64,000 nt of DNA. Source: Podospora comata (taxonomy: Eukaryota > Ascomycota > Sordariomycetes > Sordariales > Podosporaceae). Position 1 is the first letter of the stretch, and every line of letters starts with the position of its first letter. Both the position numbers and the translations under genes were made by a program. The notes below the pieces were generated by a model. It was given only the letters and a program-made list of their open reading frames with translations, was not told the DNA's origin and made no database searches. Shown piece after piece: positions 1 through 12,863 of this stretch. The stretch is from positions 8,370,001 to 8,434,000 of the forward strand of contig CP071493.1 of assembly GCA_017354895.1 (NCBI GenBank), written 5' to 3'.

Positions 1-1772
1 TTGGTCGCATCATGTGCCATCAACAGGGCCGCTTCCTTCGCCACCAGCTTCTCCACCTCACTCTCGTCACTCTTGCTCAGCTCTGCGAATGTAGCTTTCC
101 AGTCTACATATACTGGCCTTGGCAAGTCCTTTTGCATGACCTGGGTCCGTCTCTTGCGCTCCAAGTACTCGCGGGCTTCGCGGATCTGCCGCTCTCTGCG
201 ATCTCGCTCCGCCGCATCCTCCTCCGTCTCCTGTGCAACAGCCGGCTCCTGTTGCTCATCCGGCAGTTCCAATTCCCAGTCAGTTTCCTTGGGTTTGGGA
301 AGGGCGGCAAGTCTTTCCTTGAGTTGGTGTCGGAGAGATAGATCGCGCAGTCTGGCGTCGTTAGGGGTTCCTCCAACCATGGACATTTCATCATCGTTGG
401 CGTTCAGCGCGAAGCTATCGCGAGGCGTGCGGTGAGGAGTTTGACCAACCCTGGCTGGAGTAGCGCCGACCCCATTTGCGCCCGACCGGAAAGGGGTTGC
501 CAGCGGGTTTTCCGTGACTATCACCTGCCTCCGTGGCGCTACCGATTCGAACCCGGTTGAACCTGCACCCTCATGGAGAGGGGTGTTCTCACCACCCAAA
601 AGAGATGACTGCGTCTCAGTCAAGGCTCTAATGTTCCGGATCTCGTTCGCGATGTGGTCTTCTTGCGCGGGAGCTCGAGGTGTTCTGATCGGCGCGCTGG
701 TGTTGAGCGTTGTGTAGTTGCCAACCAAGCCGCGGGTGGCATCATTGTCACTCTCGCGAGCCATCATGCTTGCCCTTTCTCCGATCATGCCCATTTTGAC
801 GATTTCCTCCAACTCACCCTCGCCAACCTGAGGGGCTGGAAGCACTAGCGCTCTCCTCTTGCTGCTCTGCTCTGCCTCGCGCATCTTCTGCATCTGACCA
901 GCCTTGAGCGCTGCCTGCATCGACTGCGAGGGCCCCTCATTCTTTTTTCGCTTCCTATCACCTTCCTCATCGCCCTCTCCCTTCCGCTTGTTGCCAACTT
1001 GCTGCTTCTTGGGGTCGAAATGGGCTCGCTGCCACTCGTTGCGCGCAATCTCCTCAGTCGTATCGTAGAATCCAGGGACAGCCTTCTTTTCGAACGGAAT
1101 ATCGGCATTATAGTCCATCTGCCCCTTCTTCCTTGTTGTCACCTTGATGTTGATGCCGGCCGTTTTCAGCTCTCGTCGTTTCTGAAGCGCTGCCAGCCGT
1201 CTGGACTCCTCCTGCTGTCGTTCACGGGCCTTGCGCTTGGCCTTCTTGCCCTGTGTATTGGCAAGACGGGCGCGCGCCTCGCTCAGCATTTCCTTCTCGT
1301 CCTCGTCGAGATCGATGGTGTCGGGTCGGGCAGGCTTCGTTTCGGGATCGGGATCCACCTCGCCAGGGCGTAAACGACGAACATCATCGGCGGATGGTGC
1401 CTGGGCTTCTCCTCCATCGGGACCGGTCAGACCGAGGGACGAGGCTTCTCGTTGTTCGGCTTCGTCGAGGAGTTTCTGGTAGCGTTCGAGACACTGGTTG
1501 GCAGTGCGGCCGACAATCGGGGCGATGGTGCGCCATTGCGTGGGCATCAACTTTGCCAAATGTAACAACTTTTCATCCTCCTCCTTGCTCCACTCGATCT
1601 TCTTGATGCTGGGGTCGAGCCACTCGTTCCATCTTGCCTTGCACTGTTTTGGTGTTTTCCGGGCCAAGAGCGACGAGACACGCGCCCACTGGTTCAGCCC
1701 GTACTTGCTGACGGACGCCTTAAGAATTTCATCTTCGATGTTCGTCCATACACCTCCTTTTACCACGGGCAT
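1..1772 (-). CDS. cef1: Pre-mRNA-splicing factor Cef1/Cdc5 (C-terminus beyond window)
   Basis: This is the Cdc5/Cef1 subunit of the Prp19 (NineTeen) complex, which acts in the nucleus during spliceosome activation. The ATG at 1772-1770 opens a frame that stays open to the left edge, giving 590 complete codons without an intron. Two Myb repeats fill residues 5 to about 105. The first has the spaced tryptophans W9, W29 and W48 ([20 protein letters not shown]); the second has W61 and W80 and ends [16 protein letters not shown] charged Lys/Arg/Glu-rich middle follows, then the Cef1-specific region with TPRDSFALN-like text and [17 protein letters not shown]. Family members are usually about 750-850 residues, so roughly the last quarter is missing. 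The gene is divergent from ash2 across 505 bp. The family assignment is very secure. Confidence 0.96.
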   Translation of the reverse strand, partial: MPVVKGGVWTNIEDEILKASVSKYGLNQWARVSSLLARKTPKQCKARWNEWLDPSIKKIEWSKEEDEKLLHLAKLMPTQWRTIAPIVGRTANQCLERYQKLLDEAEQREASSLGLTGPDGGEAQAPSADDVRRLRPGEVDPDPETKPARPDTIDLDEDEKEMLSEARARLANTQGKKAKRKARERQQEESRRLAALQKRRELKTAGINIKVTTRKKGQMDYNADIPFEKKAVPGFYDTTEEIARNEWQRAHFDPKKQQVGNKRKGEGDEEGDRKRKKNEGPSQSMQAALKAGQMQKMREAEQSSKRRALVLPAPQVGEGELEEIVKMGMIGERASMMARESDNDATRGLVGNYTTLNTSAPIRTPRAPAQEDHIANEIRNIRALTETQSSLLGGENTPLHEGAGSTGFESVAPRRQVIVTENPLATPFRSGANGVGATPARVGQTPHRTPRDSFALNANDDEMSMVGGTPNDARLRDLSLRHQLKERLAALPKPKETDWELELPDEQQEPAVAQETEEDAAERDRRERQIREAREYLERKRRTQVMQKDLPRPVYVDWKATFAELSKSDESEVEKLVAKEAALLMAHDAT

Positions 1773-2277
1773 CTTGTTTACTGGTCGGTTTGATGGGCCC
1801 GGTTGGCGATGATTGTGGGATGTTGAAAAAGTTGGAACAGGCAAGTCACGGAAAAGTGGAAGGCGAAGCTGCGCGCGAGGCTTGGTTTGACGACTGGGCG
1901 TTGCGCCATTTGATTGGGTGGAAATCCAGATGTAAGGACCCACACAAGCTTTTCAAGATGGCTCTTGGCACTCTTTTGATCCTTGTCAGCCCGCGTCTCC
2001 CAGCGCGTCGCAACTGACTTGCTTCCAACTTCCAATTGACAGAATCTCAACCACCGAAGCGCAATCTCAACGGCGACTAGTTTTCGGGTATATACTCAGC
2101 CAGATCTTCCATTCCACTTGATCGAACAATATAGAGCGTTGCCTTTTTTTCTTTCTCTTTCGTTAACAGTTTCTACGTCAAAAAGCGAATGTATTGCGCC
2201 ATTGATAGAGCTGTTCTCTATTCAGAGCATCTTTTCGTCGATACAATAGAAACCAGTGCGTGAGCAAATCCGCAACA
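1773..2277. promoter_or_regulatory. Shared intergenic region between cef1 and ash2
   Basis: These 505 bp separate two divergent start codons, so both promoters must lie here. The segment next to ash2 has a pyrimidine-rich stretch near 2145-2160 (TTTTTTTCTTTCTCTTT), typical of fungal core promoters and leaders. I see no further gene and no clear factor site. Confidence 0.6.
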
Positions 2278-4057
2278 ATGGCCGACCCAAGCTCCCCGCA
2301 ACCTCCAAGGGAGACCACGCCTTCCTTGATCTCTTCTATACCTCAAAAGCGTGTGCTCCCAGACGACACCCACAGTCCCGCCGTTCCCTCGCCCCTCAAT
2401 CCCGATGGGAAATCCCAAAAAGTACAGATTCAGCCACCAGCAGAAGAAGGAACAACCATGGGACGAGAGAAACGGACGAAAAAGGAATCTCTCAAAAAGA
2501 GAGAGTCCAAGGGCGCCACGGGAGGTGACAGCTCGAGGGCTTCACCAGCACCCAAGCCGAAAGAGCAACCTGGCGAGATGGCGCCCTTGAGATACAAGCT
2601 CGCGCCCCCAAAGATCACCGACTTTGACCTTCCGCGTGGGCCAGTATTCACCAGCCATCACGAGGTACAAGATTCCGAGGGGAGATCAATTGAGTTCTAC
2701 GAGACGTCAGACCAGTAGGTACTCTCTACCTCCTATTGGTGAAGAGCTTATCTAACATCATTGCAGTGTCTACAACAAAAAGAACTTCCACTACACCCAC
2801 TGTATTGCCGATCCCACGTTTCCGTCCATGTTCTACTATCGCAACACTGAGCCAGAACCGTATGGCGCCCACCTGAATTTCGAAGATGCCGCCTCGCACA
2901 TGTATTTCGACCAGCAAGGCACACATGTGACCTCTGATAAGGGCTTCCGGATGGCTCGTGCCAATGTCGCAGTAAGGGAAGGGCGTTGGTACTGGGAGTG
3001 CAAGGTCACTCGTGGAATTTTGAAGAAAAAAAACGAAGGCGATCCAGAATCCCATGGGCACATTCGTCTCGGATTTGCGCGTAGGGAAGCCTCCCTCGAT
3101 GCGCCGGTTGGGTTTGACGCTTACAGCTATGGAATTCGGGACAAATCTGGCCAGAAGATTCACATGTCTCGACCCAAAGACTTTTTCCCCGAAGGCGAGG
3201 ACATCAAAGAAGGAGACGTGATTGGTCTCGAGATCCAATTACCTTCCGAGCGGCTGCACAGAAAAGTCGTTCAGGGGCACTACAACCCGGCCGTTGATCT
3301 CATCGCTGAAGACGAAGGCCATCCCGACGGCATCAGCGAGTACCCCAACATCATCCGCGACCGTATTCCGATCCGCTTCAAAGCTCACATCTACTTTGAA
3401 AAGATCGACTACCACACCACCAAAGAGTTGGAAGAGTTGATGAATCCAAGTTCGGGACCTAACAATTCCTCCGAACCTCCCAACCCGAATCACACCTCTC
3501 CAGCGTTGCGCACCCTTCCCAACTCATACGTCAAGGTCTACAAGAATGGGAAGTTTATGGGTACTCCCTTCACCGATCTGTTAGCTTTCTTGCCCCCAGC
3601 GTCAAGAATGGTGAACAACCAACAAGCTGGCGGTAGCGGTGGGGCCGGCGTGTTGGGCGGCAGAGATGTGCTTGATGATGGGTCGGTGGGGTATTATCCT
3701 GCCGTGAGTGTCTTTAGAGGAGGTGCCGTTGAGTGCAATTTTGGGCCCAATTTCTGGTATCCTCCGCCTGAATTTTCACAGCAACAACCGCGAGGGGAGG
3801 ATGTGATTGTGGCCGAAGGTGGTGCTAGCCAGAAGCCAGAAGCGGGAGAAAATCAGCCACGTGCATTGGCGGATAGATATGACGAGCAAATAGTAGAGGA
3901 CATTCTCTATGACATTGTCGATGAGGTTGGCTTCTGGTCTTTGGGGCTGGGGAGAGGTGGGAGTAAGGATGAAAAGTTGGCTGAAGGAGGGACAGGCCTT
4001 GCTATGCCACCAGGCGGTGGGAGGGAGGAGATCAAGGAGTTGGTTCAGGATGATTAA
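2278..4057 (+). CDS. bre2: COMPASS complex subunit Ash2/Bre2 (CclA-type, SPRY protein)
   Basis: This is the Ash2/Bre2 subunit of the Set1-COMPASS histone H3K4 methyltransferase (CclA in Aspergillus). Exons are 2278-2714 and 2767-4057, giving 575 aa. The 52-nt intron has donor GTAGGT, a CTAAC branch site and acceptor TTGCAG. The in-frame stop right after residue 147 of the unspliced frame shows splicing is needed. Residues 1-110 are basic and disordered. The split SPRY domain runs from about residue 188 (SHMYFDQQGTHVT, GRWYWECKV, HIRLGFARREASLDAPVG) to about 478 (VKVYKNGKFMG, CNFGPNFWYPP). At about 518-537 the EQIVEDILYDIVDEV helix matches the C-terminal segment that binds Sdc1/Dpy30 in the family. 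No PHD finger is seen. The ATG at 2278 has a good context (ACAATGGCC). Confidence 0.93.
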
Positions 4058-4350
4058 TTGCTTGCTTGAGAGAACCGAGGTACCAGTCTCATCAAGAGGT
4101 GCGGTGACTATCTAATATCAAACTATTCCTCCTTGCTCAACATGAAGATTATCTTCTGGCATGTGATTCTGTATACTTCACTTCTCATTCTGCTTCAGGC
4201 AATCATGAAAATGAAAATTCGTAGCTGCCTGATTTGATGTTCTGTAAGTCGCTGCGAATGCCTGGACCCACTTTTGACTTCACCACACAGCTCATAGCCC
4301 CTCCATCTCCCTCACTTTCAGCACCACTTCAACGCCAAAAAGCTACAGAA

Positions 4351-7300
4351 ATGGACGCCCCAGTGGAAGATTCCGACATCAAACTCCAAAAGGTCTCAGC
4401 AGACCTCATATCCGAATTTGACACGCGTCTCCCCCTGTTCTTGTTTCGTCGGCAGCGAAGCGGGGACAGCTCCCAAAAAGTGAGGAAGCAAGTCACAGCA
4501 AGAGAAGCAGACGGGTTGATCGCCGGTGTATGTACCCAATCAACTCACTATCCAACGCAAAAAAGTAACCAGAAAAGTGCCTCGACCCCTTCCAAGAACT
4601 CCCCCAGCTCCTCGACCCCCACCTCTCCAAATGGATCTCCCTTCTCTCCTCCGCCTTTGTCTCCTCGCTCAACCTCGCCGCCACCTCGTCTCACTCACTC
4701 TCCAACGATTACGACACCGCCAACCCCGAAAAAGAAGCGCTCCTCATCCCGCTGACCCAGGCCATCAGCAAAATAATCTACACCCTCTGCAAGATTCGCG
4801 GTGAAAAGGTCGTGGTACGGTTCCTTGGGAACGAAGTCTCCTGGCTGGAACCCCTGCTGTCATTTACAGAACAATGCCAAAAAACCAAAACATGGGAAGA
4901 GAGGTATGTCGGGCTGCTGTGGTTGAGCCATTTGCTGTTTGCGCCTTTTGACCTGGCCACCATTTCATCAAACAATTACGAGGATGCGGATGATGAAGAC
5001 AAAGACGAAGAGAAGAAGACGGTGGTGGAGGGGCTGGACCTGCAGTGGGAGAAACTACCGGGAATCACGGTTCGGGTCTTGCCTCTGGCGATTCGGTATC
5101 TGGCTAGCCCGGGGAAGGAAAGAGACGCGGCCAAGGCTCTGCTGGTCAGGTTGGCGCTGAGGAGGGACATGCAAGAATTGGGAGTGTTGGATGCTATGGT
5201 CAGGTGGGCGCTCAAAGCGCTGAGGCCAAAGCAGGAGAAGACGCCGTATCATTACATTGGTGTGTTGAGCTTTCTGGCGGGGGTGTTGACTTCTTCGGCG
5301 GATACGTCGGATATGGATCCGTACTTGGTGATGGTTTTTCATGCTGTTCATGGGGCTGCTGAGAACAGGCAGGAGAGCGTCATGGCGTCTGCGTTGGCAA
5401 GGAAGGCGGTTATCAAGGTTATAAGGGCCGTGGCGGTGTTGTTTTTGAGGGAAAATAAGGATTTGTATGAGGATATTGTCGGGTTGGGGCTGGTGGAAAC
5501 GACGATTGGGTTTTTGTTGGATTGTCTTGGGGACAATGACACCCCCGTGAGGTTTGCGGCCAGCAAGGCGCTGAGCATCATTGCGTTGAGGTTGGATCAG
5601 TACATGGCCAGCCAGGTCGTGGAGGCCGTGCTGGAGGGACTGAACAAGAATGTGTTGAAGGGTAGAGAGACGCCTGGAAAGAAGGACTTGAGTGCGGTCA
5701 ACCCGTTGGAGTGGCATGGGTTGATGCTCACCCTCTCACACCTGTTGTATCGGAGGTCACCACCGGCTGATCAGCTGGCCGAGATCGTCCAGGCACTTAT
5801 TACGGGACTGTCATTTGAACGCAGAGCTCTCTCGGGAGGCTCGTCGGGGACAAACGTCAGGGATGCAGCATGCTTTGGAATATGGGCCATGGCCAGGAGA
5901 TACACCACGAAAGAACTGCTTGCGGTCCCGACAGAGTCCATGATCATAGGGGCGCATGCTCCGGGTAGCTCTGTCTTGCAAATCACAGCTACGGGGCTAG
6001 TTGCGGCTGCCTGCCTGGATCCTGCGGGCAATATCAGACGTGGCTCCTCAGCTGCGCTCCAAGAGCTGATCGGGCGACATCCCGACACAGTCACAGAAGG
6101 CATCTGGGTTGTGCAAACGGTGGACTATCACGCTGTTGCCTTGAGAGCCAGAGCGCTCCAGGAGGTTGCTCTGGGTGTCACCAAGCTTTCGCCACGATAT
6201 GGCGAGGCTATACTGGAGGCGTTGCTCGGATGGCGAGGTGTCGGTGATGTTGATGCTGCTTCCAGACGGGCGGTCGGGGCTTCTTTCGGGGCGTTGACTG
6301 CAGAGTTGGCCTTGACAACCCCGGATCCCCTCAAGAGGCTTCGACAATCAATCAGCTTAGCCAGAGGCGTCTTAGCATCTCTCCAAGCGCGTCAGGTGGA
6401 GGAAAGACATGGCTTGTTAATGAGTATAGCTGGTGTGTTCGATGGATTTCCCAAAGTTGTCGGCGGGCAGGCGGATTACAAAAGCGAAAGTCTCATCAGC
6501 TTTGTCAACTCTTCCGCAGACGGGGTGCTCGAAATTCTCGAAGACTGCAACGCAAAGACTTATCGGCGTCCAGAACTTGTCGCGGAAGGAGCCAGCAGGC
6601 TGATAATTTCTGCGGCCCCTATCCTCCAAGCTGTTATGTCCATTTCCGGTGTTCAAAATTCGCCCACAGCAATAGTATCTGGGCCAGAACTGATAGAAGA
6701 AAACGCAGGCGAGATCACCCAGCTGGTGAGGGCCCTAGGAGAAAGAGAAGGCCCAGTCAAGGGATTTGTCAAGCTCACGAGAACATACCTGGCAAAGTGG
6801 CTTCTCACGCAAGAGCCGGACCTGATCACACCTGCCGCAGACGCAGCTCTCACTATGCTCATATTTAGCGACGATAGTGAGCGCGAAGAAATTGTCAGGG
6901 AGTGGGCAGGAATTGTTCGGCACCGCCCGACATCATCCAGAGTTGCCACATGGGGCGGGCATTTCTCTGCACTTGCCATGTCCTACTCGATAGCCTCCAC
7001 CCTCCAAACGGTTCAAATCAAGAACTTGATCTGTGATTCATTTGTGGAGAGGTGGAACACGGATCCATATACCGATGTTCATGTTGCTGTCCTTCAGAGT
7101 CTTACGAGGAGCAACAGCAAGAGCGGTTTGCTGAGAGACAATACGGATATTTTCCTACCTCTGATAGCAGAGGGCCTGGATGACTACACCACCACGGCAC
7201 AAGGCGATGTTGGTTCTATGGTGAGGTTCCAAGCCATCCGGGCGACAAAAGCCTTGTGGACAGAGCCACGTTCTGGGCCTTTGGTCGAAGGTTTAATCCT

Positions 7301-8138
7301 GAGGATCCTGCGCCTGGCAGCAGAGAAACTGGACAGAGTGCGCGCAGAGGCCCAGGTTGCCCTCTCTCTAGTCTTGAAACCAGAGCATGTTTTCCGGCGT
7401 CCCCCCTTGTCACATCACGCTAACCTTTCTTCTATCAGATTCAGAGCCCTGTTCCTCCAAACAACCTTCTCCTCGACCGCGTACTTCACCTCACTCCTCT
7501 CCCTCCCCTCCAAGCTCCTCGATTCTGTCTCCTCGTCAGCTTTGTTCTCCAACCCCCAAGAATGGCTCTGCCCTCTGTTGTCAGGCTACGTCTCCTCGGC
7601 AGACACGGGCAACGAAGAGCTTGTCATCGCCACCAGATCCGCTCTCTTGTCGCACTGTCTCGCCTCCCCTGACATTACCCTGGACATCGTCACCGCTCTG
7701 ATATCGAACCTGAGGACTCATCAGAAAAACGACAGGGTGCTGGTCCCGACACTGGAAGTGTTGAGATTCTTGCTTGACATGTCTGTTGTCTCTCCTCAGG
7801 GGATAAACTGGAAGACGCTGTGTCTGCTTGTGCAAAAGGCGGCGTATAAAACGGGGAATGTGAGGAAACTGGAGGCCTGTATTGGGCTGTATGGCGGAGT
7901 TGTTCTACAGGGGGAAGGGGAGGGGAGAGAGGAAGCCAAGAAAAGACTGGGAGCGTTGATGGTACATCCTTGGCCTAGGGTGAGGAGTGCGGTTGTTGAT
8001 CAGCTTTGGAGGGTGTACAGCAGCGGCAGTAACGGTGAGGAGGAAAAAGGGGAGAAGTTGCTTGGTACTGATTGGGGAGCTACCAATAAGGGGTCGATCC
8101 AGCAGCTGGTCAACGAGCTGGGGTTAACAGGTGCCTGA
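4351..8138 (+). CDS. cin1: Tubulin-folding cofactor D (TBCD/Cin1/Alp1)
   Basis: Cofactor D is a large HEAT-repeat chaperone that captures beta-tubulin and forms the supercomplex releasing alpha/beta dimers in the cytosol. My model has exons 4351-4525, 4573-7384 and 7439-8138, giving 1228 aa, the usual family size. Diagnostic text includes DPFQELPQLLDPHLSKW at the start of exon 2 and WEERYVGLLWLSHLLFAPFD soon after. HEAT-like helices follow, then the C-terminal cofactor D region (KTGNVRKLEACIGLYGGV). Intron 1 has two in-phase solutions: 4526-4572 (GTGTAT...CCAG) or 4528-4577 (GTATGT...AAAAG). Intron 2 is inferred to be a 54-nt GC-AG intron that would otherwise be translated (see its own entry). 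An acidic insert lies around 4975-5030. The start at 4351 has the context GAAATGGAC. The family call is secure; the exon borders are less so. Confidence 0.9.
7385..7438 (+). other. Probable 54-nt GC-AG intron in cofactor D
   Basis: The segment begins GCATGT, has GCTAAC as a near-ideal branch site 18 nt before its end, and finishes TTCTATCAG. Its length is a multiple of three and it contains no stop, so it can be read as 18 extra residues (HVFRRPPL...SSIR) that look unlike the surrounding helices. Removing it gives LVLKPEFRALFLQ. No GT donor nearby keeps the frame. The evidence is sequence pattern only. Confidence 0.7.
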
Positions 8139-8540
8139 TAGATAGCTTCCGCTCGGGATTTCGCCGGGTACGTGAAGCGAACATCTAGAGAGATGGTATT
8201 GAGATGGTGAATGGCACACCGACAGGCTTGCTGACGGCCCGCTGCGCAAAAACGATTCCCCATTCGGATCTCATCCTGAGATAAGCTGTCCTGAAGCAGT
8301 AGATCACCATCATATCACCGTCATCATTACAGCCACGTATTATCATCACTATCACCAATCATTTCACCGCCAACGCTGCCAACGCTTGGTTGCCGTCATT
8401 TAGTGTCCTCAAAGATCAAATAGGAAAACAGGGCTGGCATACGATTGGAAGGTTCTGTGGGGAAACCAAGCCAAGACCCCGTTCTGTGGCCGTTGAAGCT
8501 ACGGGCTTACATCCGGGCCAATCGGATGGGGGCCTGTCGA

Positions 8541-8565
8541 AGTCAAGTCAAGTCAAGTCAAGTCA
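8541..8565. repeat. Pentamer tandem repeat (AGTCA)5
   Basis: Five perfect head-to-tail copies of AGTCA are seen directly. A short (GGCT)4 repeat follows at 8691-8706. Both lie downstream of cofactor D. Confidence 0.9.
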
Positions 8566-11500
8566 GATTGGGCACTTTATTTTTAGAGGACGGTGGTGAG
8601 AATAATAACTGGGAGGGTTCTGATCGGACCGAGGTCGATGACTTTGTTCTTTCTACAAGGGCTGGCATCACTAGCAAATGTGTTGTCTGTGGCTGGCTGG
8701 CTGGCTGCTCAAGGCGAAGCTGCGGCTCTCTCTCGCTCCCGTCGTCAAACAACCCGAAACCGAGAGCGAGACTGGGATCGGATGGGGTCAATGCAAAACC
8801 TAGCAGTTTATCTGTCTTGATTTCTTCGATCTGGAACTTGTCGAGTGTTGTGTGTTGTTCGTACTGTGTGATATGCCTCATCAACCGCTTTGATCATCGC
8901 AGGGTGCTCGAGTGACATCTGATGTCGGGAGGACGGGAAGGGGAGTTACATTCTTCGAAGGCAACTGGGGCCAAAGGAGTCCACTATCACAAAAGATCTT
9001 TCACTTGTTGTGTAAATAGTTGTGTTTACAATTGGAAGATGTGAGCTCAGATCGAATTGTGAGGGTATCTGTGCAAAGAGGGACTGAAGACATTGGAGGG
9101 GTTGGCTCTTGCTCTTCACAAGCTTCACAAGCTTTCCCCACACTCTCAAGCTCTCGATGCAATTCCCCACCATCAAAGACGCACTCGACTCCCACAAAGC
9201 TTTGGTGTTGCCTTGAACGTAAAAGCTCGTCTCGATAGATATATATATATATATGTATATGTCGTGAACGCCCATCATGTTCAAAACCGCATCACAAGAC
9301 CTGATCTTCAAACATTTCCATATTAAATATCACCTGTCGTCCCTTCTGATTGTGCATCTACCCATATTCGTACCACCTCATGCGAACACGGGATGGAATC
9401 TCTCTGACCGTCACACAAGAACTCCTCCCCTGCTAACAATTTGCTTACCTAACCCCTCAGTCACCTCATACTTCGTACCAGGAAAAAAAAACGAAAAGAA
9501 CCAAGACCTGCGAGCCGTGCCGGCGTCCAACCTTTCCCAGGTCGCCGATTAATATCGAGAACAATTACACCCTATCCAATCAACTCAAAATTACCTCCGG
9601 ATTGCCAATCCACCTCGTGACCCACGGGCGCCCGACCAACAAACCCTGACCCTTTGATCTTCTTTTCTTCCTTTTCGTGACTTTCCCCCGGACGGGGTTC
9701 CTCTCAACGGGAAAACCCACTGCCCACGTGTGAGGCCTGTGGCCCCTTTGACGCCGGGGTATATCCCTGATGCCACACTAGATCGTAAAATGGGCTGGGT
9801 TAATTGGACAACAAACTCCTGCCAGATCCTTCTTCCACCTACATTATGTACGGAATTTCCGTTGTTATGTGTATCATCGGTGTCGTCGTCACTATCAACT
9901 GATAGGATCCAACGCTTCCTATCCGTTGGGCTTTTTTTCCTTTTCTTTGATGTTTCTATCCATTTCTTGGCACTTTAGCTTGAAAGATTTTGTGTATATG
10001 GCCAAGGGGCTGCGGTGGGGGACTTGGGTGTCTTGTGCACAGGCCATATCAGAGAGACATGGCAGCGCAACCACGAGGAAGCAGGATCTTGGTTTTGTGG
10101 TGATACGATCGCGCGCGCACACATATACGAAAAAAAAAAAAAACGAAAAAAAAAAAGATGCTCGGTGGGGAGACGCCGTTGACGTAGCAAGGGCGGAAGA
10201 GGCGTTTGTCAACTGTTGTGTCCAGTCCAGGAGCCGCGCTATCGATCGAGATGAAGGTGTGATTCGCAAGCGTGAGGATTACATTCGGCCCACGCATTTC
10301 ATTTCTCGTCTCGATCTCATGATGATGTCCTGATGGGTGTTTATTTTGCTTGTGAAATGTCAGACACGGAGGAACTCTCACCTCTCTCCCAGTCCCTTGC
10401 TTGCATCCAATCCACAGACTTTTCATCTACAATGTCACAGATGGGGCATTTTCATAACGGCCAAGAACGCTCCCTGGCGTCATGCTCGTCATGTGTTGTT
10501 CCCTCCTGCTGCTGCCCGCCCGAGACGAATGCGATATAGGGTTATTTTTGCCTTGTTTTGCTTCCCCACTCTCTAAGTTTGTGCATTTGCAAGATTCTTG
10601 GGTTGCGTCAGATGTTCTAAAAATTGATGAAGCAAGGTGGGAAGCGAACTGCGGAACGTGACGAGCCTCTTTTACGCTGGCTCCTTGGCTTCTTTTGCAT
10701 CTTGTTTCAAAAAAGGGATAGGGTAAATGTGAGGAAAGATTGGCGAGGTGGTTGTGTAGAACAACCTGAGAGGGGGTGTGAGGGGCTTCTGGTCAAGCTT
10801 CGGTGAAAAATGAAGACACACACCCCCGCGCTCCAAACCGTCTTTTGAGTGCTTGACACAACCCACCAGAACATCCCGCGCCCGGTTGCCCCAAAAATGG
10901 CAAAACTTAACGCGGTTGGCTGGATTGTTCCTGGGGGACGGGCTCCTTCTCTTGTCCTGATGGTGGCTTGACAATTTGATGGCCAAGAAGGGCTTTCCTC
11001 CGCGCGCGCCGTGCGAGTGAAACCGAAGCAATCACGGCATTGCAAGCAGGGCAGAGTTGGAAGAGCAAGAATCTCAGTGACGTGCGTGTGCTACGAAGCA
11101 GCGAATGGAAATTGGAGCGGGGCTGTACCTACTGCCGAAGCTCGACGGAGTTTAGTCCGTCCTCTTGACGCCTCCTACCGCGTACTGTTGTATGCGATAT
11201 GTAGGAGCCAGCTGCATTAACGATACCTTGTACGAGTCGCCAAAGCACTGAAAGAGCGGTCAGGCTTCTAAAAGATCCGAGCCAGTGTCGATATGTTGCC
11301 CGAAACCGTTGGACTGTAGGATGCGCTTCTCGCCGGGGGACTTTTTAGCTGCAAGGGGCTGACTTTGCCTGATTAACAGAGATGTCACCGTCGCATATGG
11401 AAGGGGAACATCATGTCGGGATTCGGATGAAATGTCATTAGGAAGACTGGTTCGGCCATAACAGCCATGTAGGTTATGCGACTCGATATGCCCAAAGCCG

Positions 11501-12816
11501 CAACCATGAACAGTGAAAATATGGCAGTTGAAACTGTGCCGGGTGCAAAAGAAGACGAGGTGAAGGTGGGAGGGGGCTGCGGACCTGGCCAAAGTCCAGA
11601 GCTCTTGGAAATGCACGTGTCAAGACGTCTTTGGAGATAAAACTCAAAAATGCATGGCTTCTGCAGAACCAAAACAGGCTGTGATATACCTACCGTTCTG
11701 AGAGCAACCAGCTGCAGAGCGCACTGTAACGGCCTGCCAGCCTCGCTTGGCACAAGAGATCAGCAGGCTTTGAACCCAAATCGTCTGCCGAACCGGGTGC
11801 GGGGATTTTCGAGAATAAATCTTCTCAAAGCCCTCAACAATGGATCCTTCAAGCTTCAGATGTCAGAAAGACTGGAGATGGAGGCGCCGGATGGGGAAGA
11901 GGCCGAAAGCCAAGTCGACGGGAGCGCTTTGTTTCAACGGCTGGCGCCGCTCCGCAACCCCAGCCAAGCACCTGCCACTGCCGGAGTGATTTTCATCAGT
12001 TTCGACTAGTAGCAAGGAGATCTCGTAGACGGCGGCCTTTTCGATATTGCCGTGCTTGCGAATGAAACAGCGCTGTGCAAGCGCGGGTGCTGGCAGTCGT
12101 ATCTCATCGAATAAAAGACTGGGCAGCGGCAGTGAAAATCTACCCCGCGTTACACAACTTGGACATTGCATACGCACCCCTATTCTCGAGTATCTCGCGG
12201 TGCTACATTGCTCTTGTTGGTGGTGGCTATAGCGTTCCAGTTGATCTCGAACAAAGAAGACACCTACCCAAACGCATCGGCTGATCACCGTCGAAAGGAT
12301 GAATGGGCAGCTGCGAGGGCAACGTGCGAGGGAATTTTGAAGCCGCCGGTTGTGACATCCAAGCTCCGAGGGCCGATGTCACCGTGGCGGCCAAGCGCCG
12401 GCGCGGGAGCAGACTCTTTCACCCGCGGCTCCGTCTGCCGTCATCAACCCAGCATTTGCACAGTACGGGGAGCAAAATAGCAATATATGGGCCCTATGCT
12501 AGGCCTGCCGAACTTCCATCGTCGATGCTGCATATGCTGCAAGATTCCCCGAAGTCCAAATCACGAGAGCAGCCGATTGCCGATCACAACATGAGAGAGG
12601 AAAAGGGGTCGGTCGAGGAGGAAGCAAGGTCGGGCTACTCTAGACGGCGCAGAGGGTCTGGAAGTCGTGGTTAAGATTCGAGACACTCTATGATCTGAGA
12701 CTGTTTGTTGTAAAGACATTCTTGGCTATTTGACTTGCGGATGACACGCCCGGATCACAAGGAGGGATGAGATGAGGGGCATTCCCGCCCGCGCCTACCT
12801 GCAGACAACCACTACG

Positions 12817-12863
12817 TACACACACACAGACACACACACACACTCACACACACTCACACACAA
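12817..12863. repeat. CA-dinucleotide microsatellite with interruptions
   Basis: About 47 bp of alternating C and A, interrupted by GACA and CTCA units. It lies in the non-coding block before 14471. Confidence 0.9.

Noticed and set aside
5055-5717. 220-codon minus-strand frame in cofactor D
   Set aside because: Antisense shadow of an unmistakable cofactor D exon.
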